A stretch of DNA of 64,000 nucleotides from GCA-958296115 sp965222445 (GTDB taxonomy: Bacteria > Chloroflexota > Dehalococcoidia > Lucifugimonadales > CAJWER01). Shown piece after piece: positions 17,026 to 24,352 of the stretch. Made by a program: the position numbers and the translations under genes. The notes under the pieces are model-generated. The model was not told the DNA's origin. It saw only the letters and a list, made by a program, of their open reading frames with translations, and did not search any database. The stretch's first letter is position 1, and every line of letters begins with the position of its first letter. The stretch spans positions 3,270,280-3,334,279 of the forward strand of contig CBDCTY010000002.1 of NCBI GenBank assembly GCA_965222445.1, given 5' to 3'.

Positions 17026-17448
17026 ATGCCCAAGTACATATTCACCGAGGACGAGTGGATGGAGTTTCAGGACGAATCACACGGGCACACGCTCCTGGCG
17101 ATCGACGGGAGCACGTACCAGTCGATCAAGATGGGCGGCATGCGCGAGAGGATACCCGGCTCCGAGGCCTACGACAGGCTGCTGGGCGTCAACGTCTTCA
17201 AGCCCGGCGGGATATACGAGGCACACGCTCACCAGACGCCCATGTACTACTACGTCATTGCCGGTGAGGGCATCATGCGCGTCGGCGACGAGGAGCGGGT
17301 CGTGGGCAGGGGGGCCTGGGTCTACACGCCGCCGGGACTCAAACACTACACGGAGAACACCGGCGACGTGGACATGGCCTACCTCTTCTTCGGCGGCAAC
17401 CCTACGGACCCGGATGCGGGGTTCCACGAGCCGGTGAAGGAAGAATAG
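17026..17448 (+). CDS. Single-domain cupin protein
   Basis: The 140-residue protein has a GGAGG about 10 nt before its ATG. Cupin motif 1 is visible as KPGGIYEAHAHQTPMYYYV, with the His pair of the metal site, and motif 2 as PPGLKHYTENTGD, with the second His. Small cupins serve as sugar isomerases, dioxygenases or sensor domains; nothing here picks one. It is convergent with the inositol-phosphate synthase gene (10 nt gap), which may be coincidence. Confidence 0.85.
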   Translation: MPKYIFTEDEWMEFQDESHGHTLLAIDGSTYQSIKMGGMRERIPGSEAYDRLLGVNVFKPGGIYEAHAHQTPMYYYVIAGEGIMRVGDEERVVGRGAWVYTPPGLKHYTENTGDVDMAYLFFGGNPTDPDAGFHEPVKEE

Positions 17449-17458
17449 GGCCCGAGCG

Positions 17459-18964
17459 TCACTCCCGGTAGTACTCCATGCCTAGGTGGGTGATCTGCTC
17501 TTCGCCCATCATCCACCGCAGCGTGTTCTTCAGCTTGGTCTGCTGTATGAACAGGTCGTGCTCGGGGTAGACGGTCGCCGCGTGCTGCGGGCTCTTGAAG
17601 TAGAAGGACAGCCACTCCTGTATGCCGCCCATGCCCGCGCGCTGGGCCAGGTCCATGAACAGCACGAGATCGAGCACCAGGGGCGCGGCCAGGATCGAGT
17701 CCGAGCACAGGAAGTTGACCTTCAACTGCATCCGGCGGCCTAGCCAGCCGAACAGGTCGATGTTGTCCCAGCCCTCCTTGTTGTCGCCCCGGGGCGGGTA
17801 GTAGTTGATGCGGACCTTGTGGTACGCGTCGGCGTAGAGCTCAGGATAGACTTCCGGCTGGAGGATATACTCCAGAACGCCGAGCTTGGACTCCTCCTTC
17901 GTCTTGAAGTTCTGGGGCTCGTCCAGCACCTCACCGTCCCTGTTGCCGAGTATGTTTGTGGAGAACCAGCCGTCCAGGCCCAGCATCCTGGCCTTGAGCA
18001 TCGGCCCGATTACCGTCTTCACGAGCGTCTGACCCGTCTTGAAGTCCTTGCCGCAGATGGGCACGCCCTCGTCACCGGCCAGTTTCTCCAGCGCCGGTAT
18101 GTCTGCCGTCAGGTTCGGAGCGCCGTTTATGAACGGGACGCCCTCCAGCAGGGCGGCGTATGCGTAGACCATCGAAGGCGCGATGTTCTCGTCGCTATCG
18201 TAGAGGCCGCCGATGAAGCTCTCCAAGTCCCTATGTATATCCGTTTCCTCAATGAATTTTTCGGTCGAGGCGCACCACACCATCACCAGCCTGTCGCAAT
18301 CGTTGTCGGCCTTGAAGCGGCGTATGTCTTCACGCAGGGACTCGACGGCGGCGAATTTCGAGGAGCTCACCCTGGTGTTGGAGCCGTCGATGCGCTTGAC
18401 GTACTCGGTGTCGAACACGGCAGGCATGGGCTCGACGGACCTGAGGAAATCGGCGACCGGCTCCAGCTCGTCGTAGCGGTCGAGCACGCCGCTCTTGACC
18501 GCGGCGTCGTGGCCGTTGTCGGGTATGGGGTCCCATGCGCCGAACACCAGCTGGTCCAGGCCCGCCAGGGGAACGAAATCGCGTATGAGCGGAGTGCGTT
18601 TATCGGGGCGCTTGCCTAGCCGGATAGTAGCCATCTGGCTGACCGAGCCTATGGGCCGTCCGGTACCTCGCCGGATATGCTCGACGCCCGCAATGAACGT
18701 CGACGACACGGCGCCGAGTCCGACCAGCAGCACGCCGAGCTTTCCGTCCGCCGGAGCGATTTCCGGGCTGTCCACCGACACGAAGTCCTTCGGCTCCAGG
18801 CCGATTCCCCTGTTTCGGGCAAGCACGAGCAGCTGCTCGTGCCATTGCGAGGGTATCCTCCCGGTACTCGCCCAGTGCTGAACGGTGCTCTGACGCTTTC
18901 CCAACAGGGCCGCCAACGCCGACTGTCCGCCGAAACGATCTATGATCTGCTTTGCTCTATTCAT
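17459..18964 (-). CDS. ino1: myo-Inositol-1-phosphate synthase with N-terminal helix-turn-helix
   Basis: The enzyme converts glucose-6-phosphate to inositol-3-phosphate with NAD. Family blocks are clear: the Rossmann start VLLVGLGAVSSTFIAG, GKDFKTGQTLVKTVIGPML (catalytic lysines), FSTNILGNRDGEVL and DSILAAPLVLDLVLF. The first 50 or so residues are not part of the enzyme fold: IIDRFGGQSALAALLGKRQ then STVQHWASTGRIP resembles a Cro/YdaS-type DNA-binding helix-turn-helix. I chose ATG 18964 because a strong promoter ends just before it, predicting a leaderless mRNA; in-frame starts at 18973 and 19000 exist. About 501 residues. Confidence 0.88.
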   Translation of the reverse strand: MNRAKQIIDRFGGQSALAALLGKRQSTVQHWASTGRIPSQWHEQLLVLARNRGIGLEPKDFVSVDSPEIAPADGKLGVLLVGLGAVSSTFIAGVEHIRRGTGRPIGSVSQMATIRLGKRPDKRTPLIRDFVPLAGLDQLVFGAWDPIPDNGHDAAVKSGVLDRYDELEPVADFLRSVEPMPAVFDTEYVKRIDGSNTRVSSSKFAAVESLREDIRRFKADNDCDRLVMVWCASTEKFIEETDIHRDLESFIGGLYDSDENIAPSMVYAYAALLEGVPFINGAPNLTADIPALEKLAGDEGVPICGKDFKTGQTLVKTVIGPMLKARMLGLDGWFSTNILGNRDGEVLDEPQNFKTKEESKLGVLEYILQPEVYPELYADAYHKVRINYYPPRGDNKEGWDNIDLFGWLGRRMQLKVNFLCSDSILAAPLVLDLVLFMDLAQRAGMGGIQEWLSFYFKSPQHAATVYPEHDLFIQQTKLKNTLRWMMGEEQITHLGMEYYRE

Positions 18965-18971
18965 GGTGGAC

Positions 18972-19000
18972 ATGATACCAATAATTTCGTTATGCGTCAA
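18972..19000 (-). promoter_or_regulatory. Strong promoter of ino1 implying a leaderless transcript
   Basis: On the minus strand TTGACG (19000-18995), a 17-bp spacer and TATCAT (18977-18972) make a near-consensus promoter. The expected transcription start is at 18965 or 18964, the first base of the chosen ATG. Confidence 0.7.
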
Positions 19001-19094
19001 GCGGTGGATTCTCTGAGTTTGTGGAGCAGGAGGTCGCTTCGTAGGCTGTCATTGCGAGAATTGCCGTAGCTAGGCAAGATGCACACATCGGGAC

Positions 19095-19165
19095 GGGGGA
19101 ATAGGTGGATGGCGACGTGCTTGTCGTCCGGCCCCTCTACGAGGATATCTCCAACGCCGGGGTTC
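19095..19165 (-). pseudogene. Possible remnant of a TOPRIM/DUF3226-like gene
   Basis: Just after ribH the minus-strand translation VGDILVEGPDDKHVAIHLF resembles the conserved start of small TOPRIM proteins (LVEGPDD-x-HV). Nothing before or after it extends the similarity, and the frame soon turns nonsensical, so it would be a short decayed fragment. The match is brief and could be chance. Confidence 0.3.
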
Positions 19166-19688
19166 AAAGCTGCCGCATGAGGTTTGCCATCTCTATGGCA
19201 TCCAGCCCGGCGCTGTAGCCGACGTTCCCCTTCAGGATACTGCCTCCCGGCCCAGACTTCCTCTGGTACAGGAGCTCCTTCACCGACTCGCCGTCCTGGC
19301 CGCCCGACCTGTCCAGCGCCTGGTCGACCGTATTGGTCGTGAGGATGCCGAAGATAACGGGAACACCGGTCTCGGCCCCCGCGTTGGCGATGCCGCGCGC
19401 CGCGACGCCAGCGATATGGGCGTAGTGATCTGTCTCTCCGCGGATGATCGCCCCCAAGCAAACCACCGCGTCGTAGTCCCCCGACAAGGCCATAGCCCTG
19501 GCCACAACCGGTACCTCGAAGGAGCCCGGCACCCGAGCCATGTCGATGTCGCTCCAATGCACGCCGTTGTCGTGGAGGGCGGTCAGAGCGCCCCTGAGCA
19601 GCCTGGCCGTGATCACCTGATTGAATCGGGCTGCGACGACTCCAATCTTGAGGCCCTGCCCGTCAAGCGTGCCCTTCAGCTCGCGCAT
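19164..19688 (-). CDS. ribH: 6,7-dimethyl-8-ribityllumazine synthase
   Basis: RibH condenses the pyrimidinedione with dihydroxybutanone phosphate to make lumazine, the penultimate riboflavin intermediate, usually as a 60-subunit or pentameric shell. Motifs: VVAARFNQVITARLL near the start, VPGSFEVPVVARAMA, VCLGAIIRGETDHY with the active site, and VIFGILTTNTVDQALDRSG. The C-terminus is longer than usual by about 15 residues. Its start directly follows the ribBA stop, so it is translated from the same message. Confidence 0.96.
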   Translation of the reverse strand: MRELKGTLDGQGLKIGVVAARFNQVITARLLRGALTALHDNGVHWSDIDMARVPGSFEVPVVARAMALSGDYDAVVCLGAIIRGETDHYAHIAGVAARGIANAGAETGVPVIFGILTTNTVDQALDRSGGQDGESVKELLYQRKSGPGGSILKGNVGYSAGLDAIEMANLMRQL

Positions 19689-20915
19689 CTAGGGGCCTGC
19701 AGCGCTGGACTGGGAGTCGTCGAGGAGGTGTCCCATGCGGTCGCGCTTCGTTCGCAGATACCGTATGTTCTCCTCATTGGCCTTGACCACTATGGGTACG
19801 CGCTCGACTACCTCCAGGGAGCCGTACCCATCCAGTCCGGCGAGCTTGCGGGGATTGTTCGTGAGAATCTTCATCTTTCCAACGCCCAGGTCTTCGAGTA
19901 TCTGCGCACCGATGCCATAGTAACGTATGTCAGGGGCGAAGCCCATGCTGACGTTGGCGTCGACCGTGTCGAGGCCGTCGTCCTGCAGGTGGTATGCCTT
20001 CAGCTTGTTGTGGATGCCGAGCCCGCGCCCCTCCTGCCTCATGTACAGGAAGACCCCCCTGCCCTCGTCGGCGATGGCCTCCTGCGCCAGCTCGACCTGC
20101 TCTCCGCAGTCGCACCTGATGCTGCCGAATACGTCGCTGGTAAGGCACTCGCTGTGGACCCTGACCAGCGTCGGCTCGTCCGGCGAAACATCGCCCATGA
20201 TGAAGGCGACGTGCTCGTCCTTGTCGACCAAGCTCCGGTAGGAGACGGCCTCCCACACACCATGATCCGTCGGTATACGGGCCTCAGCCACGCGCTCGAT
20301 CAGCTTCTCATGGCTTCGCCGGTAGCTGATGATCGCGGCGATGGTAATGATTCCGATGTCGTAGCGCGACGACAACTCCTCCAGCTGGTCCATCCGCGCC
20401 TTCGACCCATCCACCGCCAGGACCTCGCAGAGCACGCCTGCGGGATACAGCCCCGCCATGCGGGCCAAATCGACGGCCGCCTCCGTATGCCCTGCCCTCA
20501 CGAGCACGCCACCCTCGGCGTAGCGTAGGGGGAAGATGTGGCCCGGGCGGCCAAGGTCTTCAGTCTGAGTATCCGGGTCCAGCAGCGCCCTTATCGTGGT
20601 AGCGCGGTCGTACACCGATATGCCGGTCGTAGTGCCCTCCAGCACGTCTACGGATACGGTGAACGCCGTCGTCAGGCGCGAGGTGTTGTCCTGGACCATC
20701 ATCGGGAGCTGCAGCTCCCTCAGGCGGGCCGTAGTCATGGGAACGCACACGAGCCCCCGCCCGTGGGTAACCATGAAGTTGACGGCCTCAGGCGTCGCCT
20801 TCTCCGCCGCGACGACGAGGTCGCCCTCGTTCTCCCTGTCCTCGTCGTCGACGATGATCAGGTGGCGGCCAGCCTTGATCTCCTCGATGGCCTGCTCTAT
20901 CGTTATGTGAGGCAT
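19689..20915 (-). CDS. ribBA: Bifunctional DHBP synthase / GTP cyclohydrolase II
   Basis: The 408-residue fusion supplies both riboflavin precursors. Residues 1-200 or so are 3,4-dihydroxy-2-butanone-4-phosphate synthase (IIVDDEDRENEGDLV; RAGHTEAAVDLARMAGL). Residues 205-400 are GTP cyclohydrolase II, with zinc cysteines in HSECLTSDVFGSIRCDCGEQ and the catalytic RQEGRGLGIHNKLKAYHLQ. It lies between a small HEPN-like gene (28 nt upstream) and ribH (no gap). Confidence 0.97.
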   Translation of the reverse strand: MPHITIEQAIEEIKAGRHLIIVDDEDRENEGDLVVAAEKATPEAVNFMVTHGRGLVCVPMTTARLRELQLPMMVQDNTSRLTTAFTVSVDVLEGTTTGISVYDRATTIRALLDPDTQTEDLGRPGHIFPLRYAEGGVLVRAGHTEAAVDLARMAGLYPAGVLCEVLAVDGSKARMDQLEELSSRYDIGIITIAAIISYRRSHEKLIERVAEARIPTDHGVWEAVSYRSLVDKDEHVAFIMGDVSPDEPTLVRVHSECLTSDVFGSIRCDCGEQVELAQEAIADEGRGVFLYMRQEGRGLGIHNKLKAYHLQDDGLDTVDANVSMGFAPDIRYYGIGAQILEDLGVGKMKILTNNPRKLAGLDGYGSLEVVERVPIVVKANEENIRYLRTKRDRMGHLLDDSQSSAAGP

Positions 20916-20943
20916 CTGGGATATTACTCCGCTATCGAGGAAT

Positions 20944-21333
20944 CTATCGCCGCAGTCCTTCGCGGCGAGGGGGCAAGCTCGCGGCTATCTTCATGGCATC
21001 TATCAACTCCTGTGCGTCCACGATGCCACCCTTCACCGCTCCCTTATCGAAGTAAGCCTCGTAGAAGTTGTGATGCAAAGCATTTACGGCTCTCAATTTC
21101 GTCTCGTTGGATTTGGGATCGTCCGTTTCCACTATCAATCTGCGGGCGTTCATGTTCACGTCTGCGTGTGAGCGGTTCGGCCAGCCCCGTTCCCTGGCAA
21201 TGGACTTCACATAGTGAGCCACCGCACCCCAGGCCTTTTCCGATGCCTGGAGCAGGTCGCCCTTCTCGAACTCGTGCGCCGCGTGCTCAAGGAAGATGTC
21301 GCTGATTGCCTGATGCTGCGTTGTTGTAGCCAA
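20944..21333 (-). CDS. Small helical HEPN/PaREP1-like protein inside the riboflavin operon
   Basis: This 129-residue, apparently all-helical protein has the pattern EFEKGDLLQASEKAWGAVAHY near the N-terminus, typical of PaREP1/HEPN-like proteins, and RAVNALHHNFYEAYF later, where Arg and His are spaced like the R-x4-6-H motif of HEPN RNases. It starts 2 nt after ribE and ends 28 nt before ribBA, so it is co-transcribed. No nucleotidyltransferase (MNT) partner is next to it. A function in flavin metabolism, RNA cleavage or simple scaffolding cannot be decided. Confidence 0.65.
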   Translation of the reverse strand: MATTTQHQAISDIFLEHAAHEFEKGDLLQASEKAWGAVAHYVKSIARERGWPNRSHADVNMNARRLIVETDDPKSNETKLRAVNALHHNFYEAYFDKGAVKGGIVDAQELIDAMKIAASLPPRREGLRR

Positions 21334-21335
21334 GC

Positions 21336-21929
21336 CTAATGCTCCGTCGGCGTGCGGCGAGAAACTAGGCGCTCGACGTACTTGGCGAGGATGTCCACTT
21401 CTATGTTCACCTCGTCCCCACCACTTCGCGAGCCCATGATCGTGTGCTCCCGGGTGTGGGGGATAATAGTAACAGAGAACCGCTCCTCGTCGCAGTCTAC
21501 GACCGTGAGGCTGACTCCGTCCACGGCGATGAACCCCTTCTCCACGACGTAGCGCATGATCGACGGGCCAGTCTCAATAGTGACCATGACCGCATCGCCG
21601 TCTTCGCGAATCGACTTGATCCTTCCGGTCCCGTCCACGTGGCCCTGCACAATGTGCCCGTCGAGGCGCCCTCCTGCCGGCACCCCGCGCTCGAGGTTGA
21701 CGGGGCTGCCCTCCGCCAGCGAGCCGAGGTTGGTCCGGCGCAGCGTCTCCGGCACGACGTCGAGGGAGAAGGAGTGCGGACCGAGCTCAGTCGCCGTTAG
21801 GCACGCTCCGTTCACCAACACGCTGTCGCCCACGCTCAAACCGTCCAGCACGTTCGACGCGCGTATGGCGAGGCCCCCGGATCTGACTGCTGCAACTACG
21901 CCTATCTCCTCGACTATGCCCGTGAACAT
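21336..21929 (-). CDS. ribE: Riboflavin synthase, alpha subunit
   Basis: RibE dismutates two lumazines into riboflavin and the pyrimidinedione. The N-terminus MFTGIVEEIGVV is diagnostic, and the 197 residues hold two tandem lumazine-binding repeats, each with an SLT/CLT-like strand (VLVNGACLTATEL and FIAVDGVSLTVVD). GHVDGTGRI lies between them. It starts 2 nt after ribD. Confidence 0.97.
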   Translation of the reverse strand: MFTGIVEEIGVVAAVRSGGLAIRASNVLDGLSVGDSVLVNGACLTATELGPHSFSLDVVPETLRRTNLGSLAEGSPVNLERGVPAGGRLDGHIVQGHVDGTGRIKSIREDGDAVMVTIETGPSIMRYVVEKGFIAVDGVSLTVVDCDEERFSVTIIPHTREHTIMGSRSGGDEVNIEVDILAKYVERLVSRRTPTEH

Positions 21930-21931
21930 GC

Positions 21932-23014
21932 TCAGCAGTACCCCGTGATCGCCATGTCGCGCCCGTACCTGTCCCAGCGCACCCGCTCCAGCCTCAGCGT
22001 GTCGGCCATTCTCTCGAACCCGGCTCCCGCGACAGGGGTGGGCGCGGCGTGCCCTCCGACGATCACCGGCGACACGAATGCTACCACCTTGTCCACGAGT
22101 CCGAGGTCGAACAGCGAGCCAAGAATCATGGCCCCGCCCTCGACGAACAGGGATGTAACGCCGTGCTCGGAGGCCAGGTAGTCCATCAGCGCGGCCAGGT
22201 CGACCGAGGGTCCTTCGCCCGGGAGCGAGACGACCTCCACACCAGCGCGACGCAGCGCTGCGGCAGCCGATTCGTCGATTTGCCCCACCGCGACGAGGGT
22301 ACGTCCCGGTTCGCCCAACATTCGCGCGTCAGGGGGCATACGACCCCGGGTGTCGACTACGACCCGGAGCGGCTGCCTGTCGAGGGGCAAGCCCTTCTTG
22401 TCCCGTGCGGTGAGCTGGGGGTCGTCCACCAGCACCGTGTTGATGCCGACCATGATAGCGTCTGACGCGGCCCTGAGGCGGTGCACCGCCCTCCGCGCCT
22501 TCTCGCCCGATATCCACTTCGAGTCGCCGCGACTCGTGGCTATCTTGCCATCGAGGCTCATGGCGAACTTCGCCGTAACGAAGGGAATCCCGGTCGTCAC
22601 GTACTTGACGTAGGCCTCGAGCAGGCGGCGCGCCTTTGCCTCGCTTTCCCCTATCCTGGTGCTCACGCCCGCGTCGGCCAGTATGGCCATTCCGCCGCCG
22701 CGGACGTTCGGGTTGGGGTCAAGCATGGCCGCGTGGACCTCGGCCACGCCGGCCTCGATTATGGCGTCGGTGCATGGCGGCGTGCGTCCATGGTGGCTGC
22801 ACGGCTCCAGGGTCGTGTAGAGGGCCGCGCCTCGGGCTGCTTCGCCGGCCTCACGGAGCGCCACCACCTCGGCGTGGCTCTGGCCCGGCGGCTGCGTGAA
22901 TCCACCACCGATAACCGCGCCATCCCTGACCAGCACTGCCCCAACAGGCGGGTTGGGGCTGACGCGGCCCTCGGCGCGCCTGGCAAGATCGAGGGCGTGT
23001 GACATGTAGCCCAC
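21932..23014 (-). CDS. ribD: Bifunctional pyrimidine deaminase/reductase RibD
   Basis: RibD performs the second and third steps of riboflavin synthesis. The deaminase half (1-145) has the zinc motif HAEVVAL and the paired PCSHHGRTPPC. The reductase half begins near VTAKFAMSLDGKIAT and contains GINTVLVDDPQLTAR and LFVEGGAMILGSLF. The 360-residue length is normal. Translation may start at the listed residue or at an internal Met three codons on. No FMN riboswitch precedes it; the upstream gene ends 83 nt away. Confidence 0.96.
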   Translation of the reverse strand: MGYMSHALDLARRAEGRVSPNPPVGAVLVRDGAVIGGGFTQPPGQSHAEVVALREAGEAARGAALYTTLEPCSHHGRTPPCTDAIIEAGVAEVHAAMLDPNPNVRGGGMAILADAGVSTRIGESEAKARRLLEAYVKYVTTGIPFVTAKFAMSLDGKIATSRGDSKWISGEKARRAVHRLRAASDAIMVGINTVLVDDPQLTARDKKGLPLDRQPLRVVVDTRGRMPPDARMLGEPGRTLVAVGQIDESAAAALRRAGVEVVSLPGEGPSVDLAALMDYLASEHGVTSLFVEGGAMILGSLFDLGLVDKVVAFVSPVIVGGHAAPTPVAGAGFERMADTLRLERVRWDRYGRDMAITGYC

Positions 23015-23097
23015 GTGGTCACCTTGGGCCCTCCCACTCGACGCGGGAGGTGACTTAGGACTCCGACATCGCAGTCAAGCAGACGGTCAACACTTCT

Positions 23098-23337
23098 CTA
23101 GACCGCAACCACCAGCTTGCGGGCGTGGATGATGTCCTCATCACTTACTGGACGCACCTGCGAAGACAAGAGGGTGGCGACGGCTACGGTGCCCCCGTGG
23201 AGGGTCGTGAACTCCACCACGAAAGCCTCATCCCCAGCATGGACATGCACGATCGTGCCCACGTCACCGGCCTTCAGGTCTCCGTCTTCATCCCGAATAT
23301 CGGTCGTAAGGACTATGAGATCATGCTCCTTGAGCAT
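23098..23337 (-). CDS. DUF4926 small beta-rich protein
   Basis: The 79-residue protein (LIVLTTDIRDEDGDLKAGDV, then GTIVHVHAGDEAFVVEF) matches the DUF4926 pattern, a small SH3-like barrel of unknown function. It begins 8 nt after the DUF6883 gene, and the two form a tight pair between dcd and ribD. Such pairs recur in mobile or toxin-antitoxin-like settings, but the role is unproven. Confidence 0.75.
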   Translation of the reverse strand: MLKEHDLIVLTTDIRDEDGDLKAGDVGTIVHVHAGDEAFVVEFTTLHGGTVAVATLLSSQVRPVSDEDIIHARKLVVAV

Positions 23338-23345
23338 TTCGTCTC

Positions 23346-23678
23346 CTAAAGCGGGTACGCTGTAACCAGCCTGGGCCTGCCGTCTCCCCTGTCCACCTGC
23401 CAGACCGTTCTCACGCTCGGGCTGCGTTCGTCAGGTGTCTCAATAGTACCATCTACGCTATAGCGCATCCCATAGTCGGTATCCACTACCTTGACAACCT
23501 CATGGCGCGCACCATGGGCCCTCAGTGCCGCGGCAAAGACCCACCACTGCTCCGCGCGAAAGCCGAATTGGGAGAAGAAGCGGGCCTTGCTCCGTCCTGT
23601 CGGATGATTCGGCGCAAGCAGGTACCGCGTGATCTTCTCCTCGTCCACGCGGGCTAGCGGCGCGTTGGGCAGCCTCAA
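23346..23678 (-). CDS. DUF6883 small protein
   Basis: The 110-residue protein starts with LPNAPLARVDEEKITRYLL followed by APNHPTGRSKARFF, the hallmark of DUF6883. Related domains occur as stand-alone partners of DUF4926 and, as I recall, at the ends of some polymorphic toxins; I cannot verify that here. The start is 20 nt after dcd, so co-transcription is likely. Confidence 0.7.
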   Translation of the reverse strand: MRLPNAPLARVDEEKITRYLLAPNHPTGRSKARFFSQFGFRAEQWWVFAAALRAHGARHEVVKVVDTDYGMRYSVDGTIETPDERSPSVRTVWQVDRGDGRPRLVTAYPL

Positions 23679-23698
23679 TGCACGACGGGGAGCGGCGC

Positions 23699-24286
23699 CT
23701 ACTCCAACTCGACGGAGCGCCCGTCCGTGAAGTCGCGGTGAATGCGGCTGGGTGTGGGTGCAGTCTGTCCCTGGTACTTGCTGCCCAGCACGGCGGACCC
23801 GTACAGGTTCTCGGCCGCAGTGGTCAGGCGCAGGAAGGAGATCTGCCCGATTTTCATGCCGGCGTACAGTGTTACCGGCAGGTTCGACACGTTGCTGAGC
23901 TCAAGGGTGAGGTGGCCCTTCCAGCCCGGGTCGACGTAGCCGGCCGTCGAGTGGATCAGCAGCCCTATGCGGCCCAGCGAGCTCTTTCCCTCCAGCCTCG
24001 CGACCAGGTCGTCGGGCAGCTCGATGTGCTCCGCGGTGCTGCCCAGCACGAACTCGCCGGGGTGCAGCATGAAGGGGACGTCGCCGCCGATCTCGATCAT
24101 CTCCGTCAGGCCGTCCTGGGCCTGCCGGACGTCTATGTAGGGTCGCCTCGAATTCCTGAACACGAGGAGGCTCTCGTCGAGGTGCACGTCCACACTGGCG
24201 GGCTGAATACACCCCTCGCCAAGGGGCGAGACGACTATGCGTCCCCTGGCGATCTGTTCCTTTATGCTGCGGTCGCTGAGGACCAT
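23699..24286 (-). CDS. dcd: dCTP deaminase (possibly bifunctional with dUTPase)
   Basis: The 195-residue trimeric enzyme deaminates dCTP to dUTP for dTMP synthesis. Conserved blocks: VLSDRSIKEQI at the start, CIQPASVDVHLDESLLVFRN, the active-site strand GKSSLGRIGLLIHSTAGYVD and GWKGHLTLELSN. The C-terminal YQGQTAPTPSRIHRDF closes over nucleotide. Length fits both monofunctional Dcd and the bifunctional actinobacterial/archaeal form; the choice needs structural alignment. It is the first gene of the run leading to the rib operon. Confidence 0.93.
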   Translation of the reverse strand: MVLSDRSIKEQIARGRIVVSPLGEGCIQPASVDVHLDESLLVFRNSRRPYIDVRQAQDGLTEMIEIGGDVPFMLHPGEFVLGSTAEHIELPDDLVARLEGKSSLGRIGLLIHSTAGYVDPGWKGHLTLELSNVSNLPVTLYAGMKIGQISFLRLTTAAENLYGSAVLGSKYQGQTAPTPSRIHRDFTDGRSVELE

Positions 24287-24352
24287 CAGGCCTCCGTACG
24301 GAACGTTAGCTGTGGCGAGATTCTAGCAGCGGCGTTCCTACGGGGCAACGAT

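Noticed and set aside
23015..23097. FMN riboswitch upstream of ribD
   Set aside because: The conserved AGGGTGA...CCGGCGGT elements are absent.
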